NCBI GenBank assembly: GCA_905250025.1
Contig: CAJNOJ010000185.1
Span: 62,001-126,000, forward strand
Reading direction: 5' to 3'
Source of the DNA: Adineta ricciae
Taxonomy: Eukaryota; Rotifera; Eurotatoria; Adinetida; Adinetidae
Length of the DNA stretch: 64,000 nt
A program made the position numbers and the translations under genes. Below, piece by piece: positions 10,530-21,946 of this stretch. Below the pieces are notes generated by a model. The model was not told where the DNA came from. It ran no database searches and saw nothing but the letters and a program-made list of their open reading frames with translations. The stretch's first letter is position 1. The number at the start of each line of letters is the position of its first letter.

Positions 10530-10885
10530 GCTCGTTTTATCACCAGCAGAGGATATTCTTTCACAAGAAAATCTTCGTAATTTAACCATTTTCGATTCCA
10601 TTTCGAAATTAATTTATAGGTTAATAAGAAACCTGATAACATAAAGAAGATTTCCAAAGAAAAACTCATTAAATTTATCAAAGCGAATGCAACACTGTGT
10701 AAAAATGTTTGCCATTCAATGTTCGGATATGGAAGTAGTAATGTACTGAAGATTCCAACGATATGTAATGATGTTATTAAAAGACTTGCGATTGATCGAA
10801 ATCCATCGATAGAATCGAAATGATTGTCTTGACAATTTGGTCGAGTAAATAAAGAAAGAAAATCTTTCGAAATTTGCCAATACAT
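10530..10885 (-). CDS. Acyltransferase-3 family protein, N-terminal part (same gene as 8205-9421)
   Basis: Starts at the ATG at 10885 (MYWQISKDFLSLF). DSIDGFRSIASLLITSLHIV is the first-helix signature of acyltransferase-3 proteins, with the conserved His at its end. It continues to SLEIFFMLSGFLLTYKLISK and VKEYPLLVIKRAFRF, after which the frame enters bacterial DNA and is meaningless. The last ~48 residues duplicate the start of the fragment at 8205-9421 with small differences (KRAFRF against KRVFRF), as two alleles would. Removing the bacterial insert and one copy gives a continuous protein of roughly 475 residues. The stretch 10886-11942 shows nothing I can identify. Confidence 0.8.
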
Positions 10886-11942
10886 GTTTATGGAGAAGAT
10901 ATAAAATTATCGAATAGTGAATCGAATGTCCTTTTACTTAATATATCTATTCTTTCTTTCGAATAGAAAATCAAGGGATATCGAGGGAATATTACGATTT
11001 CAATTGTTGTTAATGCACACGAAAAAGAAGAAGATTAAGAAAATATTCAACGAATGAAATTTTATCGTTTTAATTCTTTCGAAACAGAATGTGCACGTCT
11101 TTCTGTAACTATTAATTCATTAGCTTTTAGATGGTTCAATGATTTAACTGTCACTTAACAGATGAAAAACAGATTTTATTATCAAATATTTTCTTTCCGT
11201 GACATAAAACAGAAGATTTTCTCTCACTGAACTGTATTTTCATATATTTGTCACTATCCGATATGATTGATCACGACAAAATGAATTTAAAATGTTTTCA
11301 CATGTGGCCAATATTATTTATTTATATGAACGGAAAATGTTGTCAAATTTCTCAAATCATACGTTCGTGATATTTGATGAAAATGTCACTTTCAATGAAA
11401 GTCGCACCTACGGTCGTTCGATTTACAAAGTTTCTTCTCAAGGGAAGTAGCGGTTTTTTTCATGTACGAGTTTAAATTTGGAAAGCGAATATTTTCATTT
11501 GATTTTTGTCTTTTGTGTTCTGTATGTCGACGAAGAATGAAGAAGAAAAAACGCTCTCCTATCATATAGCATCAGTAAATGGTAAAATTACATATTAATA
11601 ATTTGATTAGATTGTTTTTATTTCGTCAAAATAATAAAATCGTCGTCAAAATGGAGTTATGACTTTGGAAATTCAAATCTATTCCAGATTTTCTTACGTT
11701 AAAGTGAATTCATGATGAAAAAGGATCGAATGTAAACGTGTTGAGAATATACAGAACTGATCTTAGTATATAATAACATGAGATGATAATGTAATTACTT
11801 TATTTATATTTAGATTATTGTATTATTTAAAAATGTTCTTAACAATTTCCTTAGGAAAAACTCGTTAAAAACTTAATAAAACTAATAAAAAATAACTCGA
11901 TTAAAACACACAAATTCTTTTTACAAAGAGAAATCGTTTAGA

Positions 11943-13129
11943 CTAAGTAAATGATTCTCGATTATATAAAGCATAGAGAACAGGATTTAAACAAGAATTA
12001 AAATATGACAATGCATGTGCAATAATTCGAATGACATCGAGTAATTGTGAATGTTGATCATAATAAGTTGATAACATTTGTCCACAATTGAGAAATTCGA
12101 GTAAATGAATTGGAAACCAACAAACTGCAAATGCACATATCAAAGAAAATAATGTCCGTGTCACACGACGACGTTTTCTTATTAAATGTGATCCACAATT
12201 GACTAAACTATTCTAAAGACAAAAATAAGAATAAAATCAATGAAAAAAGGTTGTTTTTTTTCTGGTTATTTACTCGATATTTTGTTAAACTTTTCGACAT
12301 CTGTTTCATATAAATACATAATTTAGTATAACAAAGTGCGATAATCAATAAAGGTAAAATATAATAAGCAGAAAATGGAAAAAAACACGAGACAATTGAT
12401 AAATGTGATGATGAAATTGGACAATCGTGTGTAAAATTTTTTTCATTTTCAGATGAGATCGAAGATGAATATAATAATGATGTATAAGGAAATGCCAATA
12501 CAATTGAAACTAAAATCAATAAAATTTCATTTGAAAACTGAGAAAAATAGTCAAATTTGTCTCTACCAATCCAAATTAAAATACAAATAATAAAAGCATT
12601 TAATGGTGTTCGCCATTTAGGACGTGGATGTGAACTGATCACATATAAATATCGATCAATACTCATTGTTGCTAATGTATAACATGTTGCTTGTAAAAGA
12701 ATCTTGAAAAACAAAAGAATTTTTCAATGAATATTTACAAATCAGTGAGATTTTCATATGAAAATGAACTTACATGTGCAAAATAAATGTGGACTCGACA
12801 ACTAATAAAAGGCGCTAAAATCCAGGTTTCTTTCAATCCCAAATAAGTTGTTAACGGTACGGATATCATTAGAAAAAGAAGATCGGTTATAGCTAAATTA
12901 ATTATATAACAATTTGTAACAAATCGATAAGTTTGTTTTTGAATTGATAAAATTAAAACAATCAAATTTCCTGAAAACAATCGAATTGAACGAGAAAGAA
13001 ATATGTCTTTTGATTGTTCTTACCAATAACACCAAGAATACAAATACAAGCGAAGATAATTGTCATTAAAATTCTTCCAAAAAAATTTAATTCTTCTGTA
13101 GATTTACTCGATGTTTCATTGAATAACAT
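11943..13129 (-). CDS. Rhodopsin-family peptide GPCR, galanin/allatostatin/kisspeptin receptor-like
   Basis: Four exons: 13129-13024, 12970-12774, 12702-12274 and 12212-11943. Introns of 53, 71 and 61 bp give an exact 333-residue protein. An N-glycosylation site (NET) precedes TM1 (GVIGNLIVLILS). TM2 has NLAITDLLFL, TM3 ends SIDRYLYV (DRY motif), TM6 has CAFAVCWFPIHLLEFL, and TM7 has NSCLNPVLYALYN (NPxxY). The pattern fits class A peptide receptors of the galanin/allatostatin-A group signalling through G proteins. The protein ends soon after TM7 (NRESFT-stop), so the cytoplasmic tail is unusually short or a last exon is missed. Confidence 0.85.
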
Positions 13130-15941
13130 GGTTTTAATCTAAAACAAAAGAAACAAGTAAATGAATTGTTTTGAGAAAATGATTCATGTTAATAAATATG
13201 AAAGGATCAAAAAGAATGAGAAGAGAAAAAGATCTTCAAATAGAATTCCGTTGAGAATAGAAAAAAAGAAACTAAATAGACATCTATTTCGACACAAATT
13301 TCTGCTTTTCTCCGAGGATTTTTTTTATTCTGCAGAGAAATTTCAATTTCGCAAATATCAAACATTTTCTCGACGAACTGATCTTCGACAACTTTTTTTT
13401 TTATTGAATTACTGAATTACACTGAGAAAAAATACCTTTAACCTTCTTTGCAGCTTTTCGGAAACAAATCTTTTCAAATCTTCTCATTTTCTATATCATT
13501 GACGCTAAGTCACAAGTGAAATGAGATTTGCATTTATTCTAACTCACGTAGGTATTCTCACATACGTAAAAAAAGCACTCTGCTTTCATCTAAAAAACTT
13601 CTCGTTTCCTTCTCTGTTTGGCGAAGAGAAAAGAACTTTCCATTAGAATAATTATATTAAAAAGATGCTTTGAAGAAAAAAAAAAAGAAAAATAAAAGTG
13701 ACAGATGAAATAATTCTCACGGCTGATTTGTCTTCCTCTTCTTCTACGTTTCATTTGAAACATAAAAATCATTTTTATCATCGAAAAGAAACGTATTTTG
13801 TTGAAAAAGTATCCTTCAACTATGATTATTTTTCATTTTGTTTTTCGTTATATCCTTCCCACACGGCTCTTCTTTGATATGTTCGTGACTTGAGAATAAA
13901 ATATTATTTTAATACAAATATTTTAACGTATGTTATATTCATCTTTTCAATAAAACAAAAGAGTTCCCCGTCAATATATGAAGAATTTTGACAAAAACAA
14001 AGTTTTTTTTTCCGGAAAGAAATAACTGAACAATTTTCAAATTAAAAATGTTCTTGAAATAATAAACTGAAATATCTTTCCTGGAAAAGAAAACATCCAT
14101 TTAGAAATTGAAATTTTACTATACGTATTTCTGTCACAAAGGATATGGAAGAATGACTTTTTTAAATGAAACGATTTAACTGATAATAATATTTTGAATT
14201 CGAGTTATTCAACAATAAAATATATTTTTATTAAAGATATTCTCAGTTATATTTACGTTATTAAGGTCAAAATAACAAAGGAAATTATGTGATCGGTATC
14301 GAAATTAAATTTCTATGATTAATCGATTTATTACATTTAAATTGTTCATTATTAAATCAAAGATTTGATGAACTTTTGTCAATTTCTTCTGAATTAAGAA
14401 GATAAACTAAACTTATTGTTGAGAAGTGTCATTATTATGATAAACACATATTGTCTGAAGAGCACATTTGTTTTGTCTTTTCAAATTAATAGAATAGCTA
14501 AATATGACTTTATTAATAATTCATAAATCTACACATTGTCTTTCTCTCATGTACTTCAATCTTTACAAACGTAATGCGATTATGTTTTGTTCGCAATCTT
14601 TTTAATATTTCTCAAAAAATAAAATATTTTGTTTCAATTCTTTTATCAAACAATGCATCCCTGTGTCCCTTGACTATCCCTGAAAACTTCGGTTCATTTG
14701 GCTTAGTTGGTAGAAAATTACGGCAATGATAGAGCGCGAAACTCCATAATAGAATTGAGACAAAAAAATCGAGAATGAACTGGTCATTTTTCTGTGAAAT
14801 GAATCATTTATTGAGAGAAATATTCTATAGATATTCGGGATAGTTAACAGTTTGGAATATCCAAACAAAAGAAAAGAAAAGAAGGAAATCAAAATTACGT
14901 GTAGTTTGTGTCAGAGATCTGCTTTATTAATGTAACACGATGACGTTTTCATCCATTTTTACACACTTTTCTTCATAAAAAGTAGATCGCAATTACAAAA
15001 CTAAATTCATATTCGATATCAGCGCCAAAAACTACAACGATTCCGTAGAGTTATAGGGGAAAAGGGTCAATCTGAAATTTTTGTCCAAAAATCATGCAGA
15101 AATTTCGAAAAAAAATTAATTTTTATATTCTTCAATATAATGCGATGAATTCGACATTGGTTTTAGCTGATCGGGAATATGAACTTGATTTTATGATTTG
15201 AACATACTTTTGTTAAAAAATCACGAAATACAAATATGAGAAATAAAGAACAGACATAAAAAGTGTCATCGGGTTACATAAAGCCACCATAACAAGAACT
15301 TTTTTCAGACAAATTCACATGAATTGGATAGACCATGAAAAAATAGCTTTGGGTATTCTGATTTTGTCATACATAGTTACCACCAACGGATTGAAAAAAA
15401 ATATTCAATTCTTCGTTACATGATGGCATTATAGATTTGGCAGTTTTGATTAAGTTTCCTATGAAAAAGTATAGTACGTAGAAAAATCGTTCTCCTGCTA
15501 AAACCTACTCCTAATATCATACACTTAATTAGTCTTTATCAGTTCTATATATATCAAACTGTTGGAATATAACAGTGGATTGTTACAAGGCTGAAAATAG
15601 AAGAGTTTTCATTATCTTGTACACTGACATCTTTGTTACTAATAATCTTACTTCATTTAAATCATTTCTTTATCGAACAAAATATGATTTCATACACTTT
15701 CGACTAAACTCTGTAAGATGACAATCGCTAAATCTCAAAGTCTGGGTCAATGAGGTGTCACGATACGTGGATTTGCCAACTTACACGTGACATTGAACTC
15801 CTTCAGACAGTAATTCGAGTTCTTTACACTTGAGAACATGTGAAATAAATGAATTCATTTTTATTATAAAAGGATTCTCTGATTAAGAAAAAAGGCCCAA
15901 TATAAAATAAATCAAAGTTTTCTATTTGATCATGTCGAATT
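13130..15941. other. 2.8 kb without recognisable genes
   Basis: AT-rich sequence with only short, low-complexity frames on both strands. I found no splice-linked coding exons, RNA genes or repeats that recur elsewhere in the window. It probably contains the promoter of the GPCR and the 3' region of the EGF gene. Confidence 0.5.
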
Positions 15942-17221
15942 CTAAGATAAGCATAATTGTTTTTCTGCATTAAATTTCAAACCTATTGGACATGATAATT
16001 GTCTTGCCAAGAATTCTAAAATACAATCCAATTCATATGAGTTCATTCGAATAGTTTTGTAATCTTACCATCTTTGTAAGCAATACACCAAAAGTATTTT
16101 CCTTGATCTTTCATTAATTCATCAGTGAAATGTCCTGCTGATTTGCAACGAAAATATTCTAAAAGAAAATATTTTGTTTTTAATGAAAAACAAAATTCAA
16201 GGGTATTCATACGTCTTTCACATCGTTTTCCAGTCCATCCCGCTCGACATTGACATGAATTATAGAAAGATTTGCCAATTTGACGCTCTTTACAAGCTCC
16301 ACCATTCAAACAATGGATTGAAGAACAACTTCCCAAAATGCCTTTTAAAAGAAATGAAATTATAAATCATCAAATGATTTCTTTTATTATATCATTTTAC
16401 TTTCTCGTTCGCAAAATTCTCCATCAAAACCGGAACGACATAAACATTGAGGTTGAAATAATGAGCCTCCAGCATTGATTGGCCGAACAGCGCATATACC
16501 TTTTGATTGACATACAATTTTATCGCATAAATCATCATCTTCAATCAATTAAAACAAATTTTATTAAATATTTAAAGAAAAAACGTTTACCTGTTGGAGT
16601 TTCACATCTGTCTCCGGTAAAACCATTTGGACAATTACATATATTGGTTATTGGATCTCGTACACCTTGATTCTCACAATTGTCTTCGAATGACGGTACT
16701 ACATTTCGTTCATCTACAATCGAATTTTATTAGATAAAAGTTTTCCTTGAAAAACAAATCTTTACCACAAGGTGATGTTGAAGCCACCAATCCTCCATTT
16801 CCATCATTACATAAACATGAATAAGATTTATTAATATCCGTACATGTCACAACCGATGGTCCAATTCCACATGGATTTGGTGTTCGATTACAAATTCCTA
16901 AGGAAAAAAATTCTTTTAAGATGGATGAAAAATGAAATGAATTGAAGACGAACGACACGGTTGATCACGTGTTGTTGAATTATCAGGACATGTACAAATG
17001 ACTTGACCATTAAACGCATCAAGACAAAAATAACCATTTCGTGGTAAAAAATACGCATTTGGTGAATTGGAATTATCTAAGTGACATGGATTGGATCCGT
17101 CATTACAAACTAAATTTCAAGAAAATAAATTTTTAAGGTACTTTTTTGTTTTCATTTTGAACTTACAGATACAATTCGATATTCCAATTGAGATTAAGAA
17201 GAAGAAAATCGTCGAGAACAT
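15942..17221 (-). CDS. Secreted EGF-repeat protein with C-terminal chitin-binding (CBM14) domain
   Basis: Eight exons: 17221-17167, 17109-16954, 16897-16766, 16713-16591, 16538-16401, 16341-16213, 16158-16069 and 16015-15942. Together they give exactly 298 residues, and all introns are phase 1. The start MFSTIFFFLISIGISNC is a signal peptide. Each middle exon holds about one Cys-rich EGF-like unit (CNCPNGFTGDRCE, CLCRSGFDGEFCE, CQCRAGWTGKRCE). The last two exons form a peritrophin-type module with CKSAGHFTD, YFWCIAYKD, CPIGLKFNAEKQLC. It is probably a secreted or matrix protein with chitin affinity. Symmetric phase-1 exons suit domain shuffling. Confidence 0.85.
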
Positions 17222-17481
17222 ATTCAATAGTTATGATTAGATGAGAAGAATATTTCGATATTTATATCTCGAGGATCTCGAGACAAAAAAATCTTTGACT
17301 AAATATTTTCTCATTGTCTGTCCAATAAAACAACCTTGAAAAGAAGAAATTCACATCGTTTGAAGGCTAATAACAAACAGATATGATTTCATTTAGACAA
17401 TATTTAATGTCTAAGACGACATAACACATTCAATTTTCTTTTATAGGTTTTTATTCAAAAATTCGTTACGATTGTTCAGCC

Positions 17482-17554
17482 GCCTTGGTGGCTCAGTCGG
17501 TAGAGCGTCAGTCTCATAATCTGAAGGTCGTGAGTTCGATCCTCACCCGGGGCA
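17482..17554 (+). tRNA. tRNA-Met (CAT), elongator type
   Basis: 73 nt. Anticodon CAT sits in the loop CTCATAA inside CAGTCTCATAATCTG. The D arm is GCTC...GAGC and the T arm is GTGAG-TTCGATC-CTCAC. The acceptor GCCTTGG pairs with CCGGGGC using two G-U pairs, discriminator A. A T-run (from 17555) follows as a Pol III terminator. Starting upstream at GCCGCC would give mismatches, so the start at 17482 is preferred. Confidence 0.9.
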
Positions 17555-17582
17555 TTTATTTTTTTTCTTTTAAAAAAATCTC

Positions 17583-18074
17583 TTAGATATGATTACAAAT
17601 GATATCTCGTCCAATTCCTTTTAAAATCAATGAACGAAATTGATCGTAGGTTAATGTATCATCTGCGTCAATGTCAAGTTTTTTTATGTAATTTTTCAAA
17701 GCTTCAGTCGTAGCAAACTCGTTGATAATTGGGAGAAAATTGCCTAATTCTTGAATAGTAATTGTACCAGATCGATCTTTATCTAAGATTTGAAAAGCTT
17801 CTCTTAATTGATTATCTTCATAATAACCCATAATGAATGGACGTAGAATCCGAATGAAGTTTTCGAATGATAAAACATTTCGAAGATTTTCTGATAAAAA
17901 TTCGTATTGTTTTCGAGTGATTATTGTATCATAAACTCGACTACGTCTTTCTTTCTTATTTGTGATTCCAGTTGTGGTATTTTCATAACTAAATTCTTCG
18001 AATTGATAATGAATTTCATGAACATGATCCATACCACCACTAATGATCTCTGTTACGGAAAATTCCAAATCCAT
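17583..18074 (-). CDS. EF-hand calcium-binding protein, calmodulin-like C-terminal pair
   Basis: A single-exon frame of 163 residues. The first half is not recognisable. The second half has two EF-hands: the loop DKDRSGTITIQE at about residues 98-109, a canonical 12-residue site, and DIDADDTLTYDQ at 134-145. The second loop has Asp where Gly is usual (position 6) and Gln instead of Glu/Asp at position 12, so its calcium binding is doubtful. It may be a sensor protein related to calmodulin or troponin C, but the specific family is unclear. The tRNA-Met lies 28 bp downstream on the other strand. The stretch 18075-18912 shows no gene I can support. Confidence 0.75.
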   Translation of the reverse strand: MDLEFSVTEIISGGMDHVHEIHYQFEEFSYENTTTGITNKKERRSRVYDTIITRKQYEFLSENLRNVLSFENFIRILRPFIMGYYEDNQLREAFQILDKDRSGTITIQELGNFLPIINEFATTEALKNYIKKLDIDADDTLTYDQFRSLILKGIGRDIICNHI

Positions 18075-18912
18075 TTTGATTCAATAAACTACAAAATCAA
18101 TTGTGTGGAGTTTTTTTGTCTAAAAGAAAACCTACATACTTGAAAATCTTTGGACAATTATATTTGTTAGATATGAAATAAAGTACTTCTCTTGTTTTAT
18201 CTATACCACAACTTTCGTTTTTTTTTATAGCTGTTTGGTAAATATTTATGGGACTTTGATATCAATTCATAAATTATTTTGTGAAGAACATGACTTTCTG
18301 GAATTCCAAGAATATTTCTATTTACAAAAGTTCTTTTTTTGTCATTATATCGAATGCGATTCTTCATATATTCGATGGAGAACAATACGAAAATGACCAT
18401 TTTACGATTCTTTCACTTCTAATCAATGATATATGATTACGACTTTTGTAAATGTCAATAAAACGCGTCTATTGCGATATTATTCATCTTCTCGTATCAC
18501 GATGTATCCGTTTCGATAAATTCTTAGATCAACGAATTTTTTGTGAAAATCATTTTTTATTTTAAACTCTACATGCAAAATTGCCGAAACGAACCAATAT
18601 TAAACTTTTGTTCGAGTGTAACGAATAATGGACTCTATTTGACAGTTAAATAAAAAAGAAAGATTTTTTTCATCATTCTTGCGTCTTTTCTTATTGAGCC
18701 ACTTCTGTGGTATTAAATCCATCGTCGTTCAAAAAAGAAATCTTGTTTAACGAAAGATCACGTAAGAAAAATTCTACTCTTCATTTTTTTCTACTTTACG
18801 ATGATACCGCCTATCAACGTTTATCTAATGTGGCGATAATTTTCATCAAAAAGTAAAGAAAACGAGAATATATAATTAATCATTGAAGAATAAATAAAAG
18901 ATATTTAAAGCA

Positions 18913-19164
18913 ATGCTAAATTTAGTCCGACGCTTATCAACTGGAACATCTTATGCAGCAAAGCCATTGATTAGTGTTGATTTGAATCGATCACCAACTC
19001 ATCAGAGCATTCCGCTTCATAATCGTTGGCATCTAGATATTCCAAGTGTGATTTGTGTTAATCGTGGTGATATCTTTCATATTGAATGTGTTGATTGGAC
19101 AGGTGGGCAAATAGAAAATAATGATTCAGCTAACGATGTGAAAAATGTTGATTTAACACATTGA
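18913..19164 (+). pseudogene. Formamidase/acetamidase (FmdA/AmdA) N-terminal fragment
   Basis: 83 residues that match the start of formamidase-type amidases: LISVDLNRSPTHQSIPLHNRW, then RGDIFHIECVDWTGGQI and NDSANDVKNVDLT. The family hydrolyses formamide or short amides and is normally about 400 residues or more. Here the frame stops right after VDLTH, and no later parts of the enzyme appear downstream. An arginine-rich start (MLNLVRRLSTGTSYAAK) resembles a mitochondrial presequence. I read this as a truncated, probably dead copy; an unrecognised downstream intron is less likely. A short open frame at 19210-19401 follows and has no recognisable content. Confidence 0.75.
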
Positions 19165-19812
19165 CATTAGACAAGACAATTTGTACATTATTTCGAACTT
19201 CGAATTTCTTTGAATTTTCTCAGATATCATCGATGGCGTACCGCGTCTATTGAATTATTACAACAATGGAATAAATGTGAAGTATATTCAATTCGTCTTT
19301 GTTCATATTTGCATAATAAAAATGCAGTTTTGGCTACTTCGTCGAGTGAAAAAAGAGCTTTGCTAGGTCAATTGAAATTTGAAGAGGATAAAAATCGATG
19401 AAAACGAATTGCAATGGAAGAATCACGAACCATTCCATCATATGAGCATCGAAGAAATGTAATGATATTAAAGTATTTCACATGATGAGAGTGTTTAATT
19501 CTCAGTTTATGTTAATAGTGCAATCGAAATGGTAAGATGGATTTATTTCTACATTCTTTTTAAATGAATCCATTTATTTGCATGAAATGATTATATACAA
19601 TACAATACAATGAAGATTATCCGAATATTGTGGCAAAAAGAGAGAAAATTGAAAAAGCATCATGTCGATTTGAGCGAGAAGATTAAGAAGAAGACAACTA
19701 ACATAACAACACAAATTCTTCGAGTTTTTTCTTGTATCTTCTAAAAAGATGATGAGATAGTTTGAATCGAGAGATAATTGTTTCTACATACTTTTAATCT
19801 TTTTACTTCCTA

Positions 19813-20497
19813 TCAAAGTTGATTGATTTCCTTTTGATCATTTGTTGATTTTTCTTTGCATTGGATAACACTTTGTAGATTAGAATCTCGTAATTCCCTA
19901 TTCTAAAAGTCAAACAGTTAAGTAAATGATAAATAAAATCTAACCTTACCGATCGCAATAATTTTCCATTTAATTCTTTCAATTCATTTACTCAGGTCAA
20001 TCAATCCCGTACTCGCATCCGAAACATGAATTTTCCCGATTTTCTAAGGGTCATCATAGAACATAGCTAAAACGATCGCTCATGAAATTTGCAATAACCG
20101 ACGGAGTTTTTCCAGTCGGATTCCAATGCAATTCCGTTTCCAGGAATCCGATCGGATTTGTTGACCTGGGTACTTCCTTGTATAATTTTGTTCGATGTTC
20201 TCGTTCTAATAAAAGTTTTCGTTATGCATCGGTTGATTGTGAATGATAGAAAAATCTGAGATTTTTCAGTGGCAGCTTTGACAGCACTTTCGATAGAGTT
20301 TGTATTTGCAGATTGATTCTAAAAAGAAAGACTTATAAAGAGCAACATATTTCAAAATAGTTAAATCAAGCGAAATTTAATTTTTTAGAATAAACCATGC
20401 AAAAATCGTTAGTGAAACAATGATGACGTTTTTTTTGAGTGTTATACCTCTGGATCAAGGTCTGAAAAACGACCACCACGATTCATATTTGGATATT
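19813..20497 (-). pseudogene. Coiled-coil gene fragment with a MITE inserted in its exon
   Basis: Exons: 20497-20448 (EYPNMNRGGRFSDLDPE), 20318-19950 interrupted by a MITE at 19991-20170, and 19902-19813. Removing the 180-bp element and one TA copy restores a continuous heptad-like frame: EREHRTKLYKEV joined to NELKELNGKLLRS and NRELRDSNLQSVIQ. It ends EINQL-stop at 19813. Splice sites at 20447, 20319, 19949 and 19903 are good. I do not recognise the protein, and the 5' end was not found. The 182-bp addition shifts the frame, so this copy is probably broken. Confidence 0.55.
19991..20170. mobile_element. Short MITE, CCCAGGT family, copy 2
   Basis: On the minus strand it begins CCCAGGTCAACAAATCC and ends GATTGACCTGAG. 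TA flanks both sides (19989-19990 and 20171-20172). It is related to the elements at 3019-3160 and 46536-46598, and lies inside a coding exon. Confidence 0.65.
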
Positions 20498-20974
20498 CTA
20501 AATAGCGCGTGAATTACACAGAGCTCAAGCAAAAGAAAGATGTGTATGATTCAAATACTCCGACGATTAAAACGCTTAAAAGCACGATAATTTCCTTATG
20601 AAAAAAAAGAAACCAACATACTTGTGCACATATCCTCTTTGTTTGACACATCGTAGAGAATACAGAATATGAATAGGCAAAGTTACAACTTACAAATCGA
20701 CAATAATAATGGTCGTGCTTCTATTTTTTTGTCTTCTCTATCTTCACTTGATAAGTGAGTAACAATGAATCAATTATAATTCAGTCCGATAGATGACAAC
20801 AAAAGTCGACAGTTGTAAAACTCAATGAAAGGCGTAGAGATTTCCCAATTATTCTTTATTTGAATTGAATATCTGATAAGTGAAAACAATTTGAAAAAAA
20901 AATAAAGTTCGCTAAAAGAATCAAAAGTAAGTTCGATTTTTTGAAAATCAATACATATTAGAATTTGAATAGAT

Positions 20975-21945
20975 TTATTGGTGTTTAGTATTAGAAATAC
21001 TTTGAGGTAAATGTATATCTTCACTAAGAATTGATTCATCAATATTAGGCCAATGTTTTTGTTTATTGATATGTGAATTTTTAATGAAATCTTGTGAAGA
21101 AAGTATATATTGAAAGTCATGACCAATAGTAAATGAATGTGACGCATTTTTTCTTGCAATAGTAACAATAATTTGTCGATGCATTGATGGAATAACATCA
21201 AATAGTTGATGATTTGAATCTTTTCGTGATATAAATGCATTTTGTGATAAAGTACAACGAAAATGAAAATGCACATTTTTATTGAGATTTCGATTTTCGA
21301 CAAGTAAGATTAATCCATCCCAAAATTTCTTTAATTCATAAATTTTCACTCCATCATCCATTGAATTTCGCGTTTGAACTTCTTCACCATAAAATATACA
21401 AAGTTTTATCAAAAATTCTCGTTGAATTCTCAAGGAAATTCGAATTCGTTCAAGATCAATTGAACAAGAACTATGTACAGCTAAAAGAAAAAATTCAATA
21501 AAACAAGAAAATTTCTCAAAGACAAACTAACCAATATTAAATTCTGTATTGTCCATTTGTTTATTAATTGGATTGAATAGAAAAGGTAAAATGAGATACG
21601 TTCCCGGTTGAAGAAAACCATCTGTTGAAACAAATTTATGTTGACCACGTTGACTAAGAATTGGTATTGAATAAATTCGATAATTTCCGTGAGTTCTTTC
21701 TTCGACATTAACAATTGCAACACAAAGACTAACTTCACTTCGTTGAATTCGAAGATTTTTACTTATTTTCCTATGAAGTGTGATATCAAGTTCAGTTAGA
21801 GATTTAATTGTTAAATAATAACATTGCATCATTCCCTGTTCGGGATAGAAATTCGCCGAATCTCGTACTTCATACCAATCGGGTCTTATTTTACAAATAT
21901 CCACACATTCGAAATATTTCACAAATGAAATAAATGGCATCCAAA
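20975..21945 (-). CDS. Calpain-15 (small optic lobes)-like cysteine protease, C-terminal part
   Basis: Two exons, 21945-21532 and 21480-20975, with a 51-bp intron (GTTAGT...TTTTAG). The piece enters from the single N at 21946. WMPFISFVKYFECVDICKIR followed by a long beta-rich region matches the segment after the protease core in calpain-15/SOLH. The second exon continues with YELKKFWDGLILLVENRN and PSMHRQIIVTIARKNASHSF, again as in calpain-15, and ends NTKHQ-stop. The catalytic Cys-His-Asn domain and zinc fingers would lie upstream and are missing here because of the assembly break. The family assignment is good and the function is taken from the family. Confidence 0.8.
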
Positions 21946-21946
21946 N

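Noticed and set aside
13161-14892. Short open frames on both strands in 13-15 kb
   Set aside because: Low-complexity Lys/Asn/Phe-rich translations without splice-linked neighbours or motifs.
18197-18400. 67-residue minus-strand frame
   Set aside because: No motif, no splice signals in phase and no related sequence in the window; it may be chance.
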